From the NCBI RefSeq assembly GCF_020889685.1, contig NZ_JACMYO010000034.1, positions 1 to 54,667 on the forward strand: a DNA stretch of 54,667 nt. Direction: 5' to 3'. Shown piece after piece: positions 17,295 through 26,074 of the stretch (position 1 is its first letter; every line of letters begins with the position of its first letter). The position numbers were made by a program, and so were the translations under genes. Source of the DNA: Bradyrhizobium oropedii (GTDB lineage Bacteria; Pseudomonadota; Alphaproteobacteria; Rhizobiales; Xanthobacteraceae). Under the pieces are notes generated by a model. It did not search any database, was not told the origin of the DNA, and was given only the letters and a program-made list of their open reading frames with translations.

Positions 17295-17441
17295 ATCCGC
17301 CGCCGCGTGGCGGTTTCTTTCGAAAAGTTCATGCTCAAACAAGGTGCTAAGGCAACTATTTCGACAAATCCTCGTCGCGATCACGCGTTAACGCCGATTC
17401 TCACAATTCCTCAGGGAAAGACAGCACACGGCCTTTTCATT

Positions 17442-17455
17442 TTGCAGTGCAGCAA
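17442..17455 (+). promoter_or_regulatory. Possible PhaR-type TGC/GCA box
   Basis: TTGCAGTGCAGCAA lies 50 bp upstream of a PHB-depolymerase-family gene. PhaR (the PHB-responsive repressor of Alphaproteobacteria) is known to bind TGC-rich, GCA-mirrored sites, and this matches that pattern. Binding is inferred. The rest of 17295-17504 shows no gene. Confidence 0.4.
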
Positions 17456-17504
17456 TTATCTGATCGGGTGACACAGAAAGAATAAATCACCTCAGGAGTT
17501 GCTG

Positions 17505-18692
17505 TTGTCCCTGGTCAACAACGTCGAATTCTTGCGTCATCTGCCCAAGATGAACGCGTTCAGCGGTCTTGGCGCGCTCGCGCCGGCCGTGCCGACGCCG
17601 CTCGTCGAGACGACCGAATTCGGCGTCAACCCCGGCGATCTGAAGATGTTCTCGTTCGTGCCCGCGCAGCTCGCGCGGTCGCCCGCGCTCGTCGTCGTGC
17701 TGCATGGCTGCGGCCAGACCGCCGCGTCCTACGATCTCGGCGCCGGCTGGTCGGCGCTTGCGGCGCATTACGGCTTTGCGCTGCTGATGCCCGAGCAGCA
17801 GGCGATCAACAACGGCAACACCTGCTTCAACTGGTTCAATCCGCAAGACATCGCGCGCGGGCAGGGCGAGGCCGCTTCGATCAGGCAGATGATCGCGCAG
17901 ATGGTCGGCGCGCATGAGATCGATCCGAAGCGTGTCTATGTGACGGGACTGTCGGCCGGCGGCGCGATGGCGTCCGTCATGCTCGCGACCTATCCGGATG
18001 TATTTGCGGGCGGTGCCATCATCGCCGGCCTGCCGTTCGGCGTCGCCACCGATCTGCGCGAGGCGCTGCATGCGATGATGCATGCGAGCGCGCTGTCCGC
18101 GCCCGAGCTCGGCGGTTTCGTCCGCAACGCGTCCGCGCATCACGGCGCGTGGCCGAAGATTTCGGTGTGGCACGGCAGCGCCGATCGCACCGTGCATCCC
18201 GGCAATGCCGACGCGATCGTCCGGCAGTGGCTCGACGTTCACGGCCTGCCGCCTGCCGCGATGTCGAAGTCGGATGTCGACGGCCATCCGCGCGAGGTCT
18301 GGTGGAACGCCGATGGCGAGACGCTGGTGGAGTCCTTCTCCATCACCGACATGGCGCATGGTACGCCGCTCGGGCTCGCCGACAATGACGAGCGCTATGG
18401 CGTCGAGGGCGCGTTCCTGATCGAGGCGGGAATCTCCTCGTCCTATCATATCGCGAGCTTCTTCGGCTTGACCGATCAGGTGCGTCAGCCGCACATCGCG
18501 CCGACCGGAATTCCGCGCGAGCGCGCGGACACGATCTCGATGACGATAGCGGTGCCTGCCGAAGAGCCCGCGCCCGAACCCGCATCCGGCCGCAAGAGCG
18601 GCCGGCCGCGTAAGCGGAGCGGCAAGAGTGTCGACGTTGGCGGCGTCATCACGCGGGCGCTGACCGCGGCGGGGTTGCTGAAGCAGCCCTAG
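17505..18692 (+). CDS. PHB depolymerase-family esterase
   Basis: A 395-residue alpha/beta hydrolase of the PHB-depolymerase/LpqC esterase family. The oxyanion segment VVLHGCGQTAASYD is near residue 65, the nucleophile elbow is GLSAGGAMA near 150 (catalytic serine), and later SVWHGSADRTVHPGN supplies the likely catalytic aspartate region and MAHGTPLG the histidine. The C-terminus (about 350-395) is a basic tail, GRKSGRPRKRSGKS, beyond the usual domain. No signal peptide is visible. I chose TTG 17505 because AGGAG lies six bases upstream; TTG 17499 would sit on the ribosome site. It ends 20 bp from the convergent MBL gene. Confidence 0.85.
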   Translation: MSLVNNVEFLRHLPKMNAFSGLGALAPAVPTPLVETTEFGVNPGDLKMFSFVPAQLARSPALVVVLHGCGQTAASYDLGAGWSALAAHYGFALLMPEQQAINNGNTCFNWFNPQDIARGQGEAASIRQMIAQMVGAHEIDPKRVYVTGLSAGGAMASVMLATYPDVFAGGAIIAGLPFGVATDLREALHAMMHASALSAPELGGFVRNASAHHGAWPKISVWHGSADRTVHPGNADAIVRQWLDVHGLPPAAMSKSDVDGHPREVWWNADGETLVESFSITDMAHGTPLGLADNDERYGVEGAFLIEAGISSSYHIASFFGLTDQVRQPHIAPTGIPRERADTISMTIAVPAEEPAPEPASGRKSGRPRKRSGKSVDVGGVITRALTAAGLLKQP

Positions 18693-18711
18693 GGATCGGC
18701 GCGTGACGCGC

Positions 18712-19380
18712 TTACATCTCGCCGGTCAGGAACGGATTCGTCATCCGCTCCTGGCCGATGCTCGATCCCGCGCCGTGGCCGCAGATGAAGCCGACATCGT
18801 CGCCGAGCGGCAGCAGCTTCTCCTTGATCGACTGGATCAGCGTCGGATGGCTGCCGCCGGGCAGGTCGGTGCGCCCGACCGAACCGGCGAACAACACGTC
18901 GCCGACATGGGCGAAGCGCAGCTCCTTGTTGAAGAACACCACGCTGCCCGGCGAGTGGCCGGGGCAGTGCAGGATGTCGAAGGTGAGATCGCCGATCGAG
19001 ACCTGATCGCCCTCGTCGAGCCAGCGGTCGGGGCCGAAATTGCGCACCCCGGTCATGCCGAAGCGTTCGCCGCTCGCGACCACGTTGTCGAGCAGATATT
19101 TGTCGGCGATATGCGGGCCCTCGATCTTGACCTGCAGCGCGTCGCGCAAATCGGCGGCGCCGCCGACATGGTCGATATGGCCGTGGGTCAGCCAGATCTT
19201 CTCGACCGTGACGCCGGTCTGCTTGATCGCGGCCTGAATCTTCGCCACGTCGCCGCCGGGGTCGATCACCACGGCCTTCTTGGTCGGCTCGTGCCAGATG
19301 ATGGTGCAGTTCTGCTCGAACAGCGTCACCGGCACGATGATCGCGCCGGCCTTCGGTTTGGTGTCGGTTGTCTCGTTCAT
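18712..19380 (-). CDS. MBL-fold hydrolase (glyoxalase II-like)
   Basis: A 222-residue metallo-beta-lactamase-fold protein. The metal motif is LTHGHIDHVGG near residue 65, later ligands are HCPGHSPGS (about 142), the bridging aspartate in HVGDVLFAGSVGRTDLPGG and the final histidine in ICGHGAGS. This set matches short glyoxalase II-like thioester hydrolases (YcbL type). Likely role is hydrolysis of glutathione thioesters; the precise substrate is unproven. Confidence 0.88.
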   Translation of the reverse strand: MNETTDTKPKAGAIIVPVTLFEQNCTIIWHEPTKKAVVIDPGGDVAKIQAAIKQTGVTVEKIWLTHGHIDHVGGAADLRDALQVKIEGPHIADKYLLDNVVASGERFGMTGVRNFGPDRWLDEGDQVSIGDLTFDILHCPGHSPGSVVFFNKELRFAHVGDVLFAGSVGRTDLPGGSHPTLIQSIKEKLLPLGDDVGFICGHGAGSSIGQERMTNPFLTGEM

Positions 19381-19549
19381 GGGGGCACCATAGGCTACCG
19401 GTCAAAGCCGTCAACACGCACGGGAAATGCGTCTGCCCCGGCGTGTGATCCCAAAACGGGCCGTGATAAGGTCAAGCAGAACAATTCGTGAGCTGGCCGG
19501 TCAATGGCTGCTCTCGATCATGCGCTAAATCCTCGCAGTCCGGAACTTC

Positions 19550-20362
19550 ATGACCCAGGCTCCCAACTCACCGCTCGGCGGACCCCGGACCACCGCCCGC
19601 GCCTTCTTCGTCGCGGACCGCATCAACACGTCCGGCCTCGAACGCGGCGACGTGCTGGCGACTACGCCACTGGCGTTTCGCGTCAACGACAATGGCGTGG
19701 CGATCCTGTTTCGCTACGGCGTCGTCGTCCTGATCGGCCTCAACGCGCTGGAGGAGGATGAATTCCTGCGCAGCCTGCAGTCGCGCATGACCGGCCTGTT
19801 CGCGCGGCGCGAGGAGGAGATCGCGATCATCGAGGTTGCCGCGGAGAAGGAGGATCAGATTCCGCCTGGCGGCCCGATCTATCTGCAAAGCCTGTCGCCG
19901 GAGCGGCTGATCCTGGTTGGTGAGGCGCTGGCCAAGAGTGTGGTGCTGGCGCGGCATGAGCGCGAGGTCCGGGCCGTGTTCGACACGACCGAGCCGCTTG
20001 CACGTGAGCTCGCCAAGGGCGGCCGGGTCCATCGCGGGCGCGTCGCGATCCTCAAGCACATCGGCAATGCATTGTTGGTGCGGCATCGCGTGGCCGGACC
20101 GGTCGAGGTGTCGGAGAAGCCCGACACCCTCTGGGACAAGCCGCAGCTCGAGCGGCTCTACGCACGGCTCGAGGACGAGTATGAATTGAAGGAGCGTGCG
20201 GAGTCGCTGAACCGCAAGCTCGCGGTCGTTGCCGAGACCGCGCAGGTGCTGACCGACATCATCGACACCAGCCGCTCGTTGCGGCTGGAGCTGATCATCG
20301 TCTTCCTGATCCTGTTCGAGGTGCTGATTACGATCTATCAGCTGGCGATAGCCCGCCACTAA
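19550..20362 (+). CDS. RMD1/YagE-family (DUF155) membrane protein
   Basis: A 270-residue member of the RMD1 (DUF155) family. It begins ARAFFVADRINTSGL, has the conserved GVAILFRYGVVVLIGL stretch near residue 60, and ends in a single C-terminal transmembrane segment (LELIIVFLILFEVLITIYQL). A likely coiled region precedes that anchor. Eukaryotic homologues act in mitochondria in sporulation or translation; the bacterial role is not established. Confidence 0.85.
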   Translation: MTQAPNSPLGGPRTTARAFFVADRINTSGLERGDVLATTPLAFRVNDNGVAILFRYGVVVLIGLNALEEDEFLRSLQSRMTGLFARREEEIAIIEVAAEKEDQIPPGGPIYLQSLSPERLILVGEALAKSVVLARHEREVRAVFDTTEPLARELAKGGRVHRGRVAILKHIGNALLVRHRVAGPVEVSEKPDTLWDKPQLERLYARLEDEYELKERAESLNRKLAVVAETAQVLTDIIDTSRSLRLELIIVFLILFEVLITIYQLAIARH

Positions 20363-20379
20363 ATTACCCTTGCGAACAG

Positions 20380-20467
20380 CGTAGCCCGGATGCAGCGCAG
20401 CGAAATCCGGGAGCTTCGTCAGCAGGTCCAGCGGCCCCGGATTGCGCTTCGCTTCATCCGGGCTACG
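20380..20467. repeat. Intergenic palindrome (TAGCCCGGATG type)
   Basis: CGTAGCCCGGATGCAGCGCA and, at the other end, GCTTCATCCGGGCTACG form an imperfect inverted repeat between the RMD1-family and GH13 genes. This is a familiar proteobacterial intergenic repeat type. Confidence 0.7.
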
Positions 20468-20553
20468 GCGCCATCTTTCCGTCCCGAATTGTGCGTCATC
20501 CCTGAACCTGCGGACAACCCCGGGGACACGGGGCGACAGCGAGGGGGAATGGG

Positions 20554-22161
20554 ATGGATCAGGACAACAGGGACTGGTGGCGGCGCGGCATTTTCTATCA
20601 GGTCTATCCGCGCTCGTTCGGGGATAGCGACGGCGATGGCGTCGGTGATCTCAGGGGGATCATCACGCGGCTGCCTTATCTGACGCGCCTTGGCGTCGAC
20701 GCAGTCTGGCTGTCGCCGATCTTCCCGTCGCCGATGGCCGATTTCGGTTACGACATTTCCGATTACACCGGCATCGATCCGCTGTTCGGGACCATGGAGG
20801 ATTTCGACGAGCTGGTCGCGGCCGCGCACGATTCCGGCCTCAAGCTGATCCTCGATCTGGTGCCGAACCACACCTCCGACCAGCATCCCTGGTTCATCGA
20901 GGCGAAGAGCTCGCGCGATAACCCCAAGCGCGACTGGTACATCTGGCGCGATCCGGCGCCGGATGGCGGTCCCCCGAACAATTGGTTGTCGGAGTTCGGC
21001 GGCAGCGCCTGGGCGTATGACGAGGCTTCCGGCCAGTATTACTATCACGCCTTCCTGGCGCAGCAGCCCGATCTCAACTGGCGCAACCGCGAGGTCCGAG
21101 ACGCGATTTACGAGGTGATGCGCTTCTGGCTACGCAAGGGCATCGACGGGTTTCGTGTCGACGTGATCTGGCACCTGATCAAGGACGCCGAATTCCGCGA
21201 CAATCCGCCGAACCCGCATTATCGCGCGGATCGGCCACCGCACGAGAAGGTGCTGACGCAATATTCGACCGATCAACTCGAAGTGCATGCCGTCATCACC
21301 GAGATGCGCCGCATTACCGAGGAGTTCGACAATCGCGTGCTGATCGGCGAGATCTACCTGCCGCTGCACCGGCTGGTCGCCTATTACGGCAACGATCTGC
21401 GCGGCGCGCAGATGCCGTTCAATTTCGCGCTGCTGTCGACCCTGTGGAGCGCCCGCGCGATCGAGATGATCATCGCCGATTATGAAAAGGCACTGCCGCC
21501 GGGGGCATGGCCGAACTGGGTGCTCGGCAATCACGACCGGCCGCGGGTGGCAAGCCGGGTGGGGCCTGCGCAGGCGCCGATTGCCGCGATGTTGCTGCTG
21601 ACGCTGCGTGGCACGCCGACGCTCTATTACGGCGACGAGACCGGCATGCGCCAGGTCGCGATCGCCCCTGGCGAGGTGCGCGATCCCTTCGAGAAAAATG
21701 TGCCTGACATCGGCGTCGGCCGCGACGGCTGCCGCACCCCGATGCAATGGAGTGCCGAGCGCAATGCCGGCTTCTCGACCGCAAGGCCGTGGCTGCCGCT
21801 GGCGCCGGACTTTGCGAGCGACAATGTTGCAAGCCTCGAGGCGGAGAGGACGTCAATCCTCAACCTCTACAAGGCGCTGATCGCGCTGCGGCGAAAGCTG
21901 CCGCAGCTCGTCCATGGCAGCTATGAGCCGGTGACGGCGCACGGCGATGTCCTGCTCTACCGGCGGCGCAGCGCCGAAGGCGTGGCCGTGATCGCGCTGA
22001 ATTTCGGCGCGGCGCCCGCCTCGGTCTCCTCCAGCGCGATCGGTTTCAGCAACGAGGTCCTGCTGTCGACCTTCATGGACCGTCACGGCGAGAAGGTCGA
22101 AGGCGTGCTCGACCTGCGCGGCAATGAAGGTGTGATCCTCGGGCCGCATCAGGACGACTAA
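20554..22161 (+). CDS. GH13 alpha-glucosidase
   Basis: A 535-residue GH13 enzyme. The barrel begins WWRRGIFYQVYPRSFGDS. Conserved regions are DLVPNHTSDQHPW, GFRVDVIW (nucleophile aspartate), VLIGEIYLP (acid/base glutamate) and VLGNHDRPR (third aspartate), so all catalytic residues are present. GDETGMRQVAIAPGEVRDP and RTPMQW fit alpha-glucosidase/oligo-1,6-glucosidase subfamilies. GAGGGGGA precedes the ATG. It converges on a second GH13 gene, sharing the bases CTAA for both stop codons. Likely role is hydrolysing maltose-type or isomaltose-type sugars inside the cell. Confidence 0.92.
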   Translation: MDQDNRDWWRRGIFYQVYPRSFGDSDGDGVGDLRGIITRLPYLTRLGVDAVWLSPIFPSPMADFGYDISDYTGIDPLFGTMEDFDELVAAAHDSGLKLILDLVPNHTSDQHPWFIEAKSSRDNPKRDWYIWRDPAPDGGPPNNWLSEFGGSAWAYDEASGQYYYHAFLAQQPDLNWRNREVRDAIYEVMRFWLRKGIDGFRVDVIWHLIKDAEFRDNPPNPHYRADRPPHEKVLTQYSTDQLEVHAVITEMRRITEEFDNRVLIGEIYLPLHRLVAYYGNDLRGAQMPFNFALLSTLWSARAIEMIIADYEKALPPGAWPNWVLGNHDRPRVASRVGPAQAPIAAMLLLTLRGTPTLYYGDETGMRQVAIAPGEVRDPFEKNVPDIGVGRDGCRTPMQWSAERNAGFSTARPWLPLAPDFASDNVASLEAERTSILNLYKALIALRRKLPQLVHGSYEPVTAHGDVLLYRRRSAEGVAVIALNFGAAPASVSSSAIGFSNEVLLSTFMDRHGEKVEGVLDLRGNEGVILGPHQDD

Positions 22162-23849
22162 CGCGACGTGCGGGGCTCCTTGGTGTCGATATCGCTGCGC
22201 TTGAGCAGGTAATCGAGCCCACCGACCCTGTACCAGCGATAGCCGTAGGCTTCGATCAGAAGCTTGTGACGGCCGCTATCGTCGGCGCGGCTGTGATCCT
22301 CGGTCAGAAGGTTGACGAGGTGATCGCCGGCGTCGTCGGGCAGCCCAACGTCGAACGATATCTCGAGCGGCTTTTCCGCGAAATTGTGTACGAACAGCAC
22401 CGAGTTGTTGCGCCAGTCGTAACGAATGATCAGGACGGCAGGATTTCGGGTCGCGATAATCTTGAAGTCTCCCCAGCCGACCTCGGGGACTTCCTTGCGC
22501 ATGCGGATGATGCGCTCGGTCCAGTTCAACATCGAATTGGGGTCGCGTCGCTGCTTGGCGGCGTTGATGTGTTCATAGCCGTAGGGTCCCTTGTCGATCA
22601 CGGGCACGCATGGCCGATCGCTTTCGGTAAAGCCGCCGTGCGGCTCGGTCGACCATTGCATCGGCGTGCGCGCGCAAGTGCGCTCGGGCAGCTCGAGATT
22701 ATCGCCCATGCCGAGCTCATCGCCGTAGCGGATCACGGGCGTGCCGGGAAGTGTGCACATCAGACTGTAGGCGAGCTCCAGACGTCGGCGATCGCCGCCC
22801 AGCATGGGCGCAAGGCGCCGACGGATGCCGCGGTCGTAAAGCTGCATGCTCTTGTCGGGACCGAATGCCCTGAACACCGTCTCGCGCTGCGCCTTGGTAA
22901 GGCGGCCGAGGTCGAGCTCATCGTGATTGCGCAGGAACAGGCCCCATTGTGCGGTCGCGGGCCGTGGCCTGGTCGCCGTCAATGCTTTCGCCAATGGCTT
23001 CGAATCGGCTGACGCCAGCGCGTAGAATAGATGCTGATTGACGTGGAAGTTGAACATCATCTGCATGCGGTCGCCATCGCGTCCGAAATACTCCATGTCT
23101 GTCTCCGGCAGGACATTGGCTTCGGCGAGGATGATGGCGTTGCCCTGGCGCCATTGCAGGAATTCGCGGAACGAGCGCAGCATGTCGTATTGCTCGACCG
23201 GCTTGCCCACGGAAGCGCCCTTGGTTGCGATCACGAAAGGTACGGCGTCCATGCGGAATCCGGAGACGCCGAGCTGGATCCAGAACCCCATGATCTTGAG
23301 GATCTCGGCCTGTACGTGCGGGTTCGACGTGTTGAGGTCCGGCTGGAAATCGTAGAAGCGATGGAAGTACCAGGCACCTGCCTGCTTATCGCGCGTCCAG
23401 GTCGATTTCTGGACCCCGGGAAACACCATGCCCGTGTTTGCGTTGGCGGGCTTCTTGTCCGACCAGACATACCAGTCGCGAAAGGGCGAGTCCCTCGAAC
23501 TGCGCGCTGATCGAAACCAAGTGTGCTGGTCCGACGTGTGATTCACGACGAGATCGATGATCACGCGGATGCCGCGTTGCTGGCAGCCATGGGTAAACTC
23601 GACAAAATCGCCCAGTGTGCCGTAGCGCGGATCGACGCCGTAGTAGTCCGCAATGTCGTAGCCATCGTCCTTGCAGGGAGAAGGCTGAAAGGGCATCAGC
23701 CAGATCGCAGTGATGCCGAGCCCATGCAGATAATCCAGACGCCGCAGCAGGCCTCTGAAATCGCCGGTTCCGTCGCCATTGGCATCCATGTAGGTGCCGA
23801 CGGACAGGCAGTAGATCACGCCATTCTTGTACCAGAGGTCGTCGATCAC
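22158..23849 (-). CDS. GH13 alpha-amylase/trehalose synthase-like enzyme
   Basis: A 563-residue GH13 protein resembling the trehalose synthase subfamily. It starts VIDDLWYKNGVIYCL, has DLVVNHTSDQHTWF, the nucleophile in GFRMDAVPF, the acid/base in IILAEANVLP and the final aspartate in LRNHDELDL. The catalytic triad is intact. I chose GTG 23849, with AGGG seven bases upstream; the longer frame to 23939 is arginine-rich. Trehalose synthase would interconvert maltose and trehalose, but a glucosidase role is also possible. Its stop overlaps that of the convergent alpha-glucosidase. Confidence 0.88.
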   Translation of the reverse strand: MIDDLWYKNGVIYCLSVGTYMDANGDGTGDFRGLLRRLDYLHGLGITAIWLMPFQPSPCKDDGYDIADYYGVDPRYGTLGDFVEFTHGCQQRGIRVIIDLVVNHTSDQHTWFRSARSSRDSPFRDWYVWSDKKPANANTGMVFPGVQKSTWTRDKQAGAWYFHRFYDFQPDLNTSNPHVQAEILKIMGFWIQLGVSGFRMDAVPFVIATKGASVGKPVEQYDMLRSFREFLQWRQGNAIILAEANVLPETDMEYFGRDGDRMQMMFNFHVNQHLFYALASADSKPLAKALTATRPRPATAQWGLFLRNHDELDLGRLTKAQRETVFRAFGPDKSMQLYDRGIRRRLAPMLGGDRRRLELAYSLMCTLPGTPVIRYGDELGMGDNLELPERTCARTPMQWSTEPHGGFTESDRPCVPVIDKGPYGYEHINAAKQRRDPNSMLNWTERIIRMRKEVPEVGWGDFKIIATRNPAVLIIRYDWRNNSVLFVHNFAEKPLEISFDVGLPDDAGDHLVNLLTEDHSRADDSGRHKLLIEAYGYRWYRVGGLDYLLKRSDIDTKEPRTSR

Positions 23850-23968
23850 CAGGCAGCCCTCATCGGTCCGCTCATGGTGGCGGCCGTGGGATAAGCGGCG
23901 ACGCGGCGGCGGGTTCCTGCCCGGAGCACCGTCCTGCAAGGTGCGGGACGATGCCCCGAGCCGTGTCG

Positions 23969-25087
23969 CTACCGCTTGATCTGCGCTTTCAGCGTGTCCT
24001 CGACCACCCGATCGAACGATGACGCCTTCGGCGCGCTCTTGCGGTGCTCGGCGACGTATTTGTCGCGCTTGGCGACCAGCGTTGCGAGCTTCTCGTTCAG
24101 CGCCTTGCGCTGGGCGATCTGCTTGTCGATCTCGGCGCCGCGCGCATCCGGCTTCATGGCGCGGAGGCTGTCGGGCAGATCCTCGTCCTTGACCCTGGCA
24201 ATCTCGTTACGGCCGGCCGCGACGTCGGCGACCAGGTCGCCCTCGCCGGTCACCGCCTCCGACGTCACCTTTGCGCGCTTGTTGATGAAGCTTGCCATCT
24301 CCGAGGCGCGCGCCGGCGAAGCTGCGGCGACGCTTGCGAGCTGCTGGGTCTTGGATTCCGTGCGCTTCTGGAGCGCGCGCGGGCCGTAGGGGATCACGGT
24401 GCCGTTGATCTCACGCTGCAGGATGATGATGTCCTCATCGAACGGCGTCTCGATGGTGACGATCTGGCCGCCATCCTGCGGGATCGGGATGAACTCGCCA
24501 TTGCCGTTCTGCGCGATATCGCGCCACACCCGTTCGGTATCCTGCGCGTTGCCGGCGAGCACGGCGTTGACGATGATGTCGCGTTGCTTGGCGACCGCCA
24601 GCGTGACCGGGTATTTGGTGTCCTGCGCATAATCCATATGCGGCGGTGCGTCGCCGACCAGAAACACGATGCGCGTGCTGTCGCGGCCTTGCGTCCACTG
24701 TATCTTGTTGACGGCAACATCGAGCGCCTCGTTGACGCTCTCCGGCCAGTCGCCGCCGCCGCGCGCCTTCAATTCCAGCAGATTGGCGTATAGATCCTGA
24801 ATGTCGCGCGTCAGCTCGACCTTCTTCGTCACATACTCGTCGCCGATGTCGCGATAGGCGATCAGGCCCATCCTTATGTCGGCATCGGGATTGGAATCGA
24901 CGATCGCGGTCGCGATCGACCAGATCTTGCGCTTGGCGCCCTCGATCAATCCGCCCATCGAGCCCGTGGTGTCGAGCACGAAGGCGACCTCGACCACGGG
25001 CTTGGCGATGGCCGAGGACAGCCCGGCTGACAGCGGAAGGGTTGCGAGAGCGAAGACGAACGAGCGAAGCGTGATGCGTGACCGCAT
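23969..25087 (-). CDS. Exported VWA-domain protein
   Basis: A 372-residue protein with a signal peptide (residues about 1-28, MRSRITLRSFVFALATL ... AIA). A von Willebrand A domain follows (about 30-220): the MIDAS begins FVLDTTGSMGG, with later elements GLIAYRDIGDEYV and FLVGDAPPHMDY. The C-terminal part (about 240-372) is charged and helical. AGGAGA precedes the start. VWA domains mediate metal-dependent protein binding; the partner is unknown. It diverges from mmcB. Confidence 0.88.
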   Translation of the reverse strand: MRSRITLRSFVFALATLPLSAGLSSAIAKPVVEVAFVLDTTGSMGGLIEGAKRKIWSIATAIVDSNPDADIRMGLIAYRDIGDEYVTKKVELTRDIQDLYANLLELKARGGGDWPESVNEALDVAVNKIQWTQGRDSTRIVFLVGDAPPHMDYAQDTKYPVTLAVAKQRDIIVNAVLAGNAQDTERVWRDIAQNGNGEFIPIPQDGGQIVTIETPFDEDIIILQREINGTVIPYGPRALQKRTESKTQQLASVAAASPARASEMASFINKRAKVTSEAVTGEGDLVADVAAGRNEIARVKDEDLPDSLRAMKPDARGAEIDKQIAQRKALNEKLATLVAKRDKYVAEHRKSAPKASSFDRVVEDTLKAQIKR

Positions 25088-25236
25088 GGGTCTCTCCTGC
25101 AGTGGTTTCGTCCCTCGGAACCGAGGTTCCACCGGCTTCGCGGTGGCTTGAGGCCGAAACCAAAGCGGCTTCCTCGCGAATTTGCGGCCGATTCCGGCGC
25201 TGCCGTTGGGATGCGGAATCGGCTAGTCTTCGCTCG

Positions 25237-25719
25237 ATGGAATCGCCCGCCCGCCAGATCGCGCTTGTGCCCGCGCCTGACCGACGCCAGTCGGAGACCG
25301 CGCTTGCGATCGCGCGCGGCACGGCGCGGCTTCTGAGATCGCTGGGATTTTCCTGCATCAGCGAATTGCCGCTGCCGTCCGGCCGAAGGGCCGATCTGGT
25401 GGCGCTGAACGAGCGCGGAGAGATATGGATCGTCGAGATCAAGTCGTCGGTCGAGGATCTGCGCGCCGATCAGAAATGGCAGGATTACCGGCTGCATTGC
25501 GATCGGCTGTTCTTCGCCTTCACGCAGGATCTGCCGTGCGAGATCTTTCCGGTCGACACCGGCCTGATCATCGCCGACGCCTACGGCGCGCATCTGCACT
25601 GCGAGGCGCCGGAGCATCGCCTGCCGGCGGCGACGCGCAAGGCGATGACGGTGCGGTTTGCGATGGCGGCGGCGCAGCGGATCAACCGGCTGGTCGATCC
25701 GCAGGGGCATGAGTTCTAG
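25237..25719 (+). CDS. mmcB: MmcB-family DNA repair protein
   Basis: A 160-residue member of the MmcB (formerly DUF1817) family, first described in Caulobacter as a mitomycin-C-induced, SOS-regulated repair factor. It has a PD-(D/E)XK core: RRADLVAL (D), IWIVEIKSS (E-x-K) and DQKWQDY (glutamine helix). I chose ATG 25237, where the family begins; the longer frame to 25078 runs over the VWA promoter. From memory mmcB is often next to the actR/regR locus in rhizobia, which fits regR lying beyond the IS element here. No clear LexA box is visible in 25088-25236. Confidence 0.88.
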   Translation: MESPARQIALVPAPDRRQSETALAIARGTARLLRSLGFSCISELPLPSGRRADLVALNERGEIWIVEIKSSVEDLRADQKWQDYRLHCDRLFFAFTQDLPCEIFPVDTGLIIADAYGAHLHCEAPEHRLPAATRKAMTVRFAMAAAQRINRLVDPQGHEF

Positions 25720-25740
25720 GGAAGAGCGCTCGATCTTAAT

Positions 25741-25848
25741 CCGTCATCCTGAGGTGCGAGCGGAGCGAGCCTCGAAGGATGAATCGGCCCGGCTGGTGGC
25801 CGTCGACCCTTCGAGACGCGCGCAAGGGCGCGCTCCTCAGGGTGACGG
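25741..25848. repeat. Intergenic palindrome (CGTCATCCTGAG type)
   Basis: CCGTCATCCTGAGGTGCGAG opens and GCTCCTCAGGGTGACGG closes a nested inverted repeat with CTCGAAGGATGAA / CCCTTCGAGACG inside. The same family occurs at 36630-36729 and 38427-38562. It marks chromosomal DNA left of the IS110 element. Confidence 0.75.
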
Positions 25849-25918
25849 TGCTAGAGCCGTAGCAACCATTAGCTCATCCGATTTTGTGCGAATGGATTGT
25901 CCGATCGCCGTTGAGACT

Positions 25919-26017
25919 GACGGCGTGCTCACGGCCGTCAAGGCCTGGCCTGTCGAGTGCGAGCATGTGGTGGCATTTGAGCGACGGCCATCCTTGACGG
26001 CCGCTGTGCGCGCCGTC
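25919..26017. other. Long hairpin in IS110 3' flank, possible bridge RNA
   Basis: A near-continuous stem: 25919-25931 pairs with 26005-26017 (one mismatch, one G-U), 25932-25943 (CGGCCGTCAAGG) pairs perfectly with 25992-26003, then GGCC/GGCC and GTCG/CGAC continue inward past a small internal loop and a bulge to a 26-nt apex (25956-25981). It ends 57 nt beyond the transposase stop codon. IS110/IS1111 elements encode a structured bridge RNA in a non-coding flank; that identity here is inference. Confidence 0.45.
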
Positions 26018-26074
26018 CTTGTGGCTGGCAGGTCGGGACGAAGAAACGGTGCCCCGATCGAACAAAGAAACGCT

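Noticed and set aside
16118..17350. Long open frames on both strands over the MFS and ABC genes (for example 15884-17350 and 15867-16898)
   Set aside because: They are shadows caused by high GC3. Their translations are rich in Arg, Ala and His without family motifs, whereas the transporter frames carry clear motifs.
25741..25848. Terminal inverted repeat of the insertion element
   Set aside because: It is a chromosomal palindrome found again at 36630 and 38427, and IS110 elements lack such ends.
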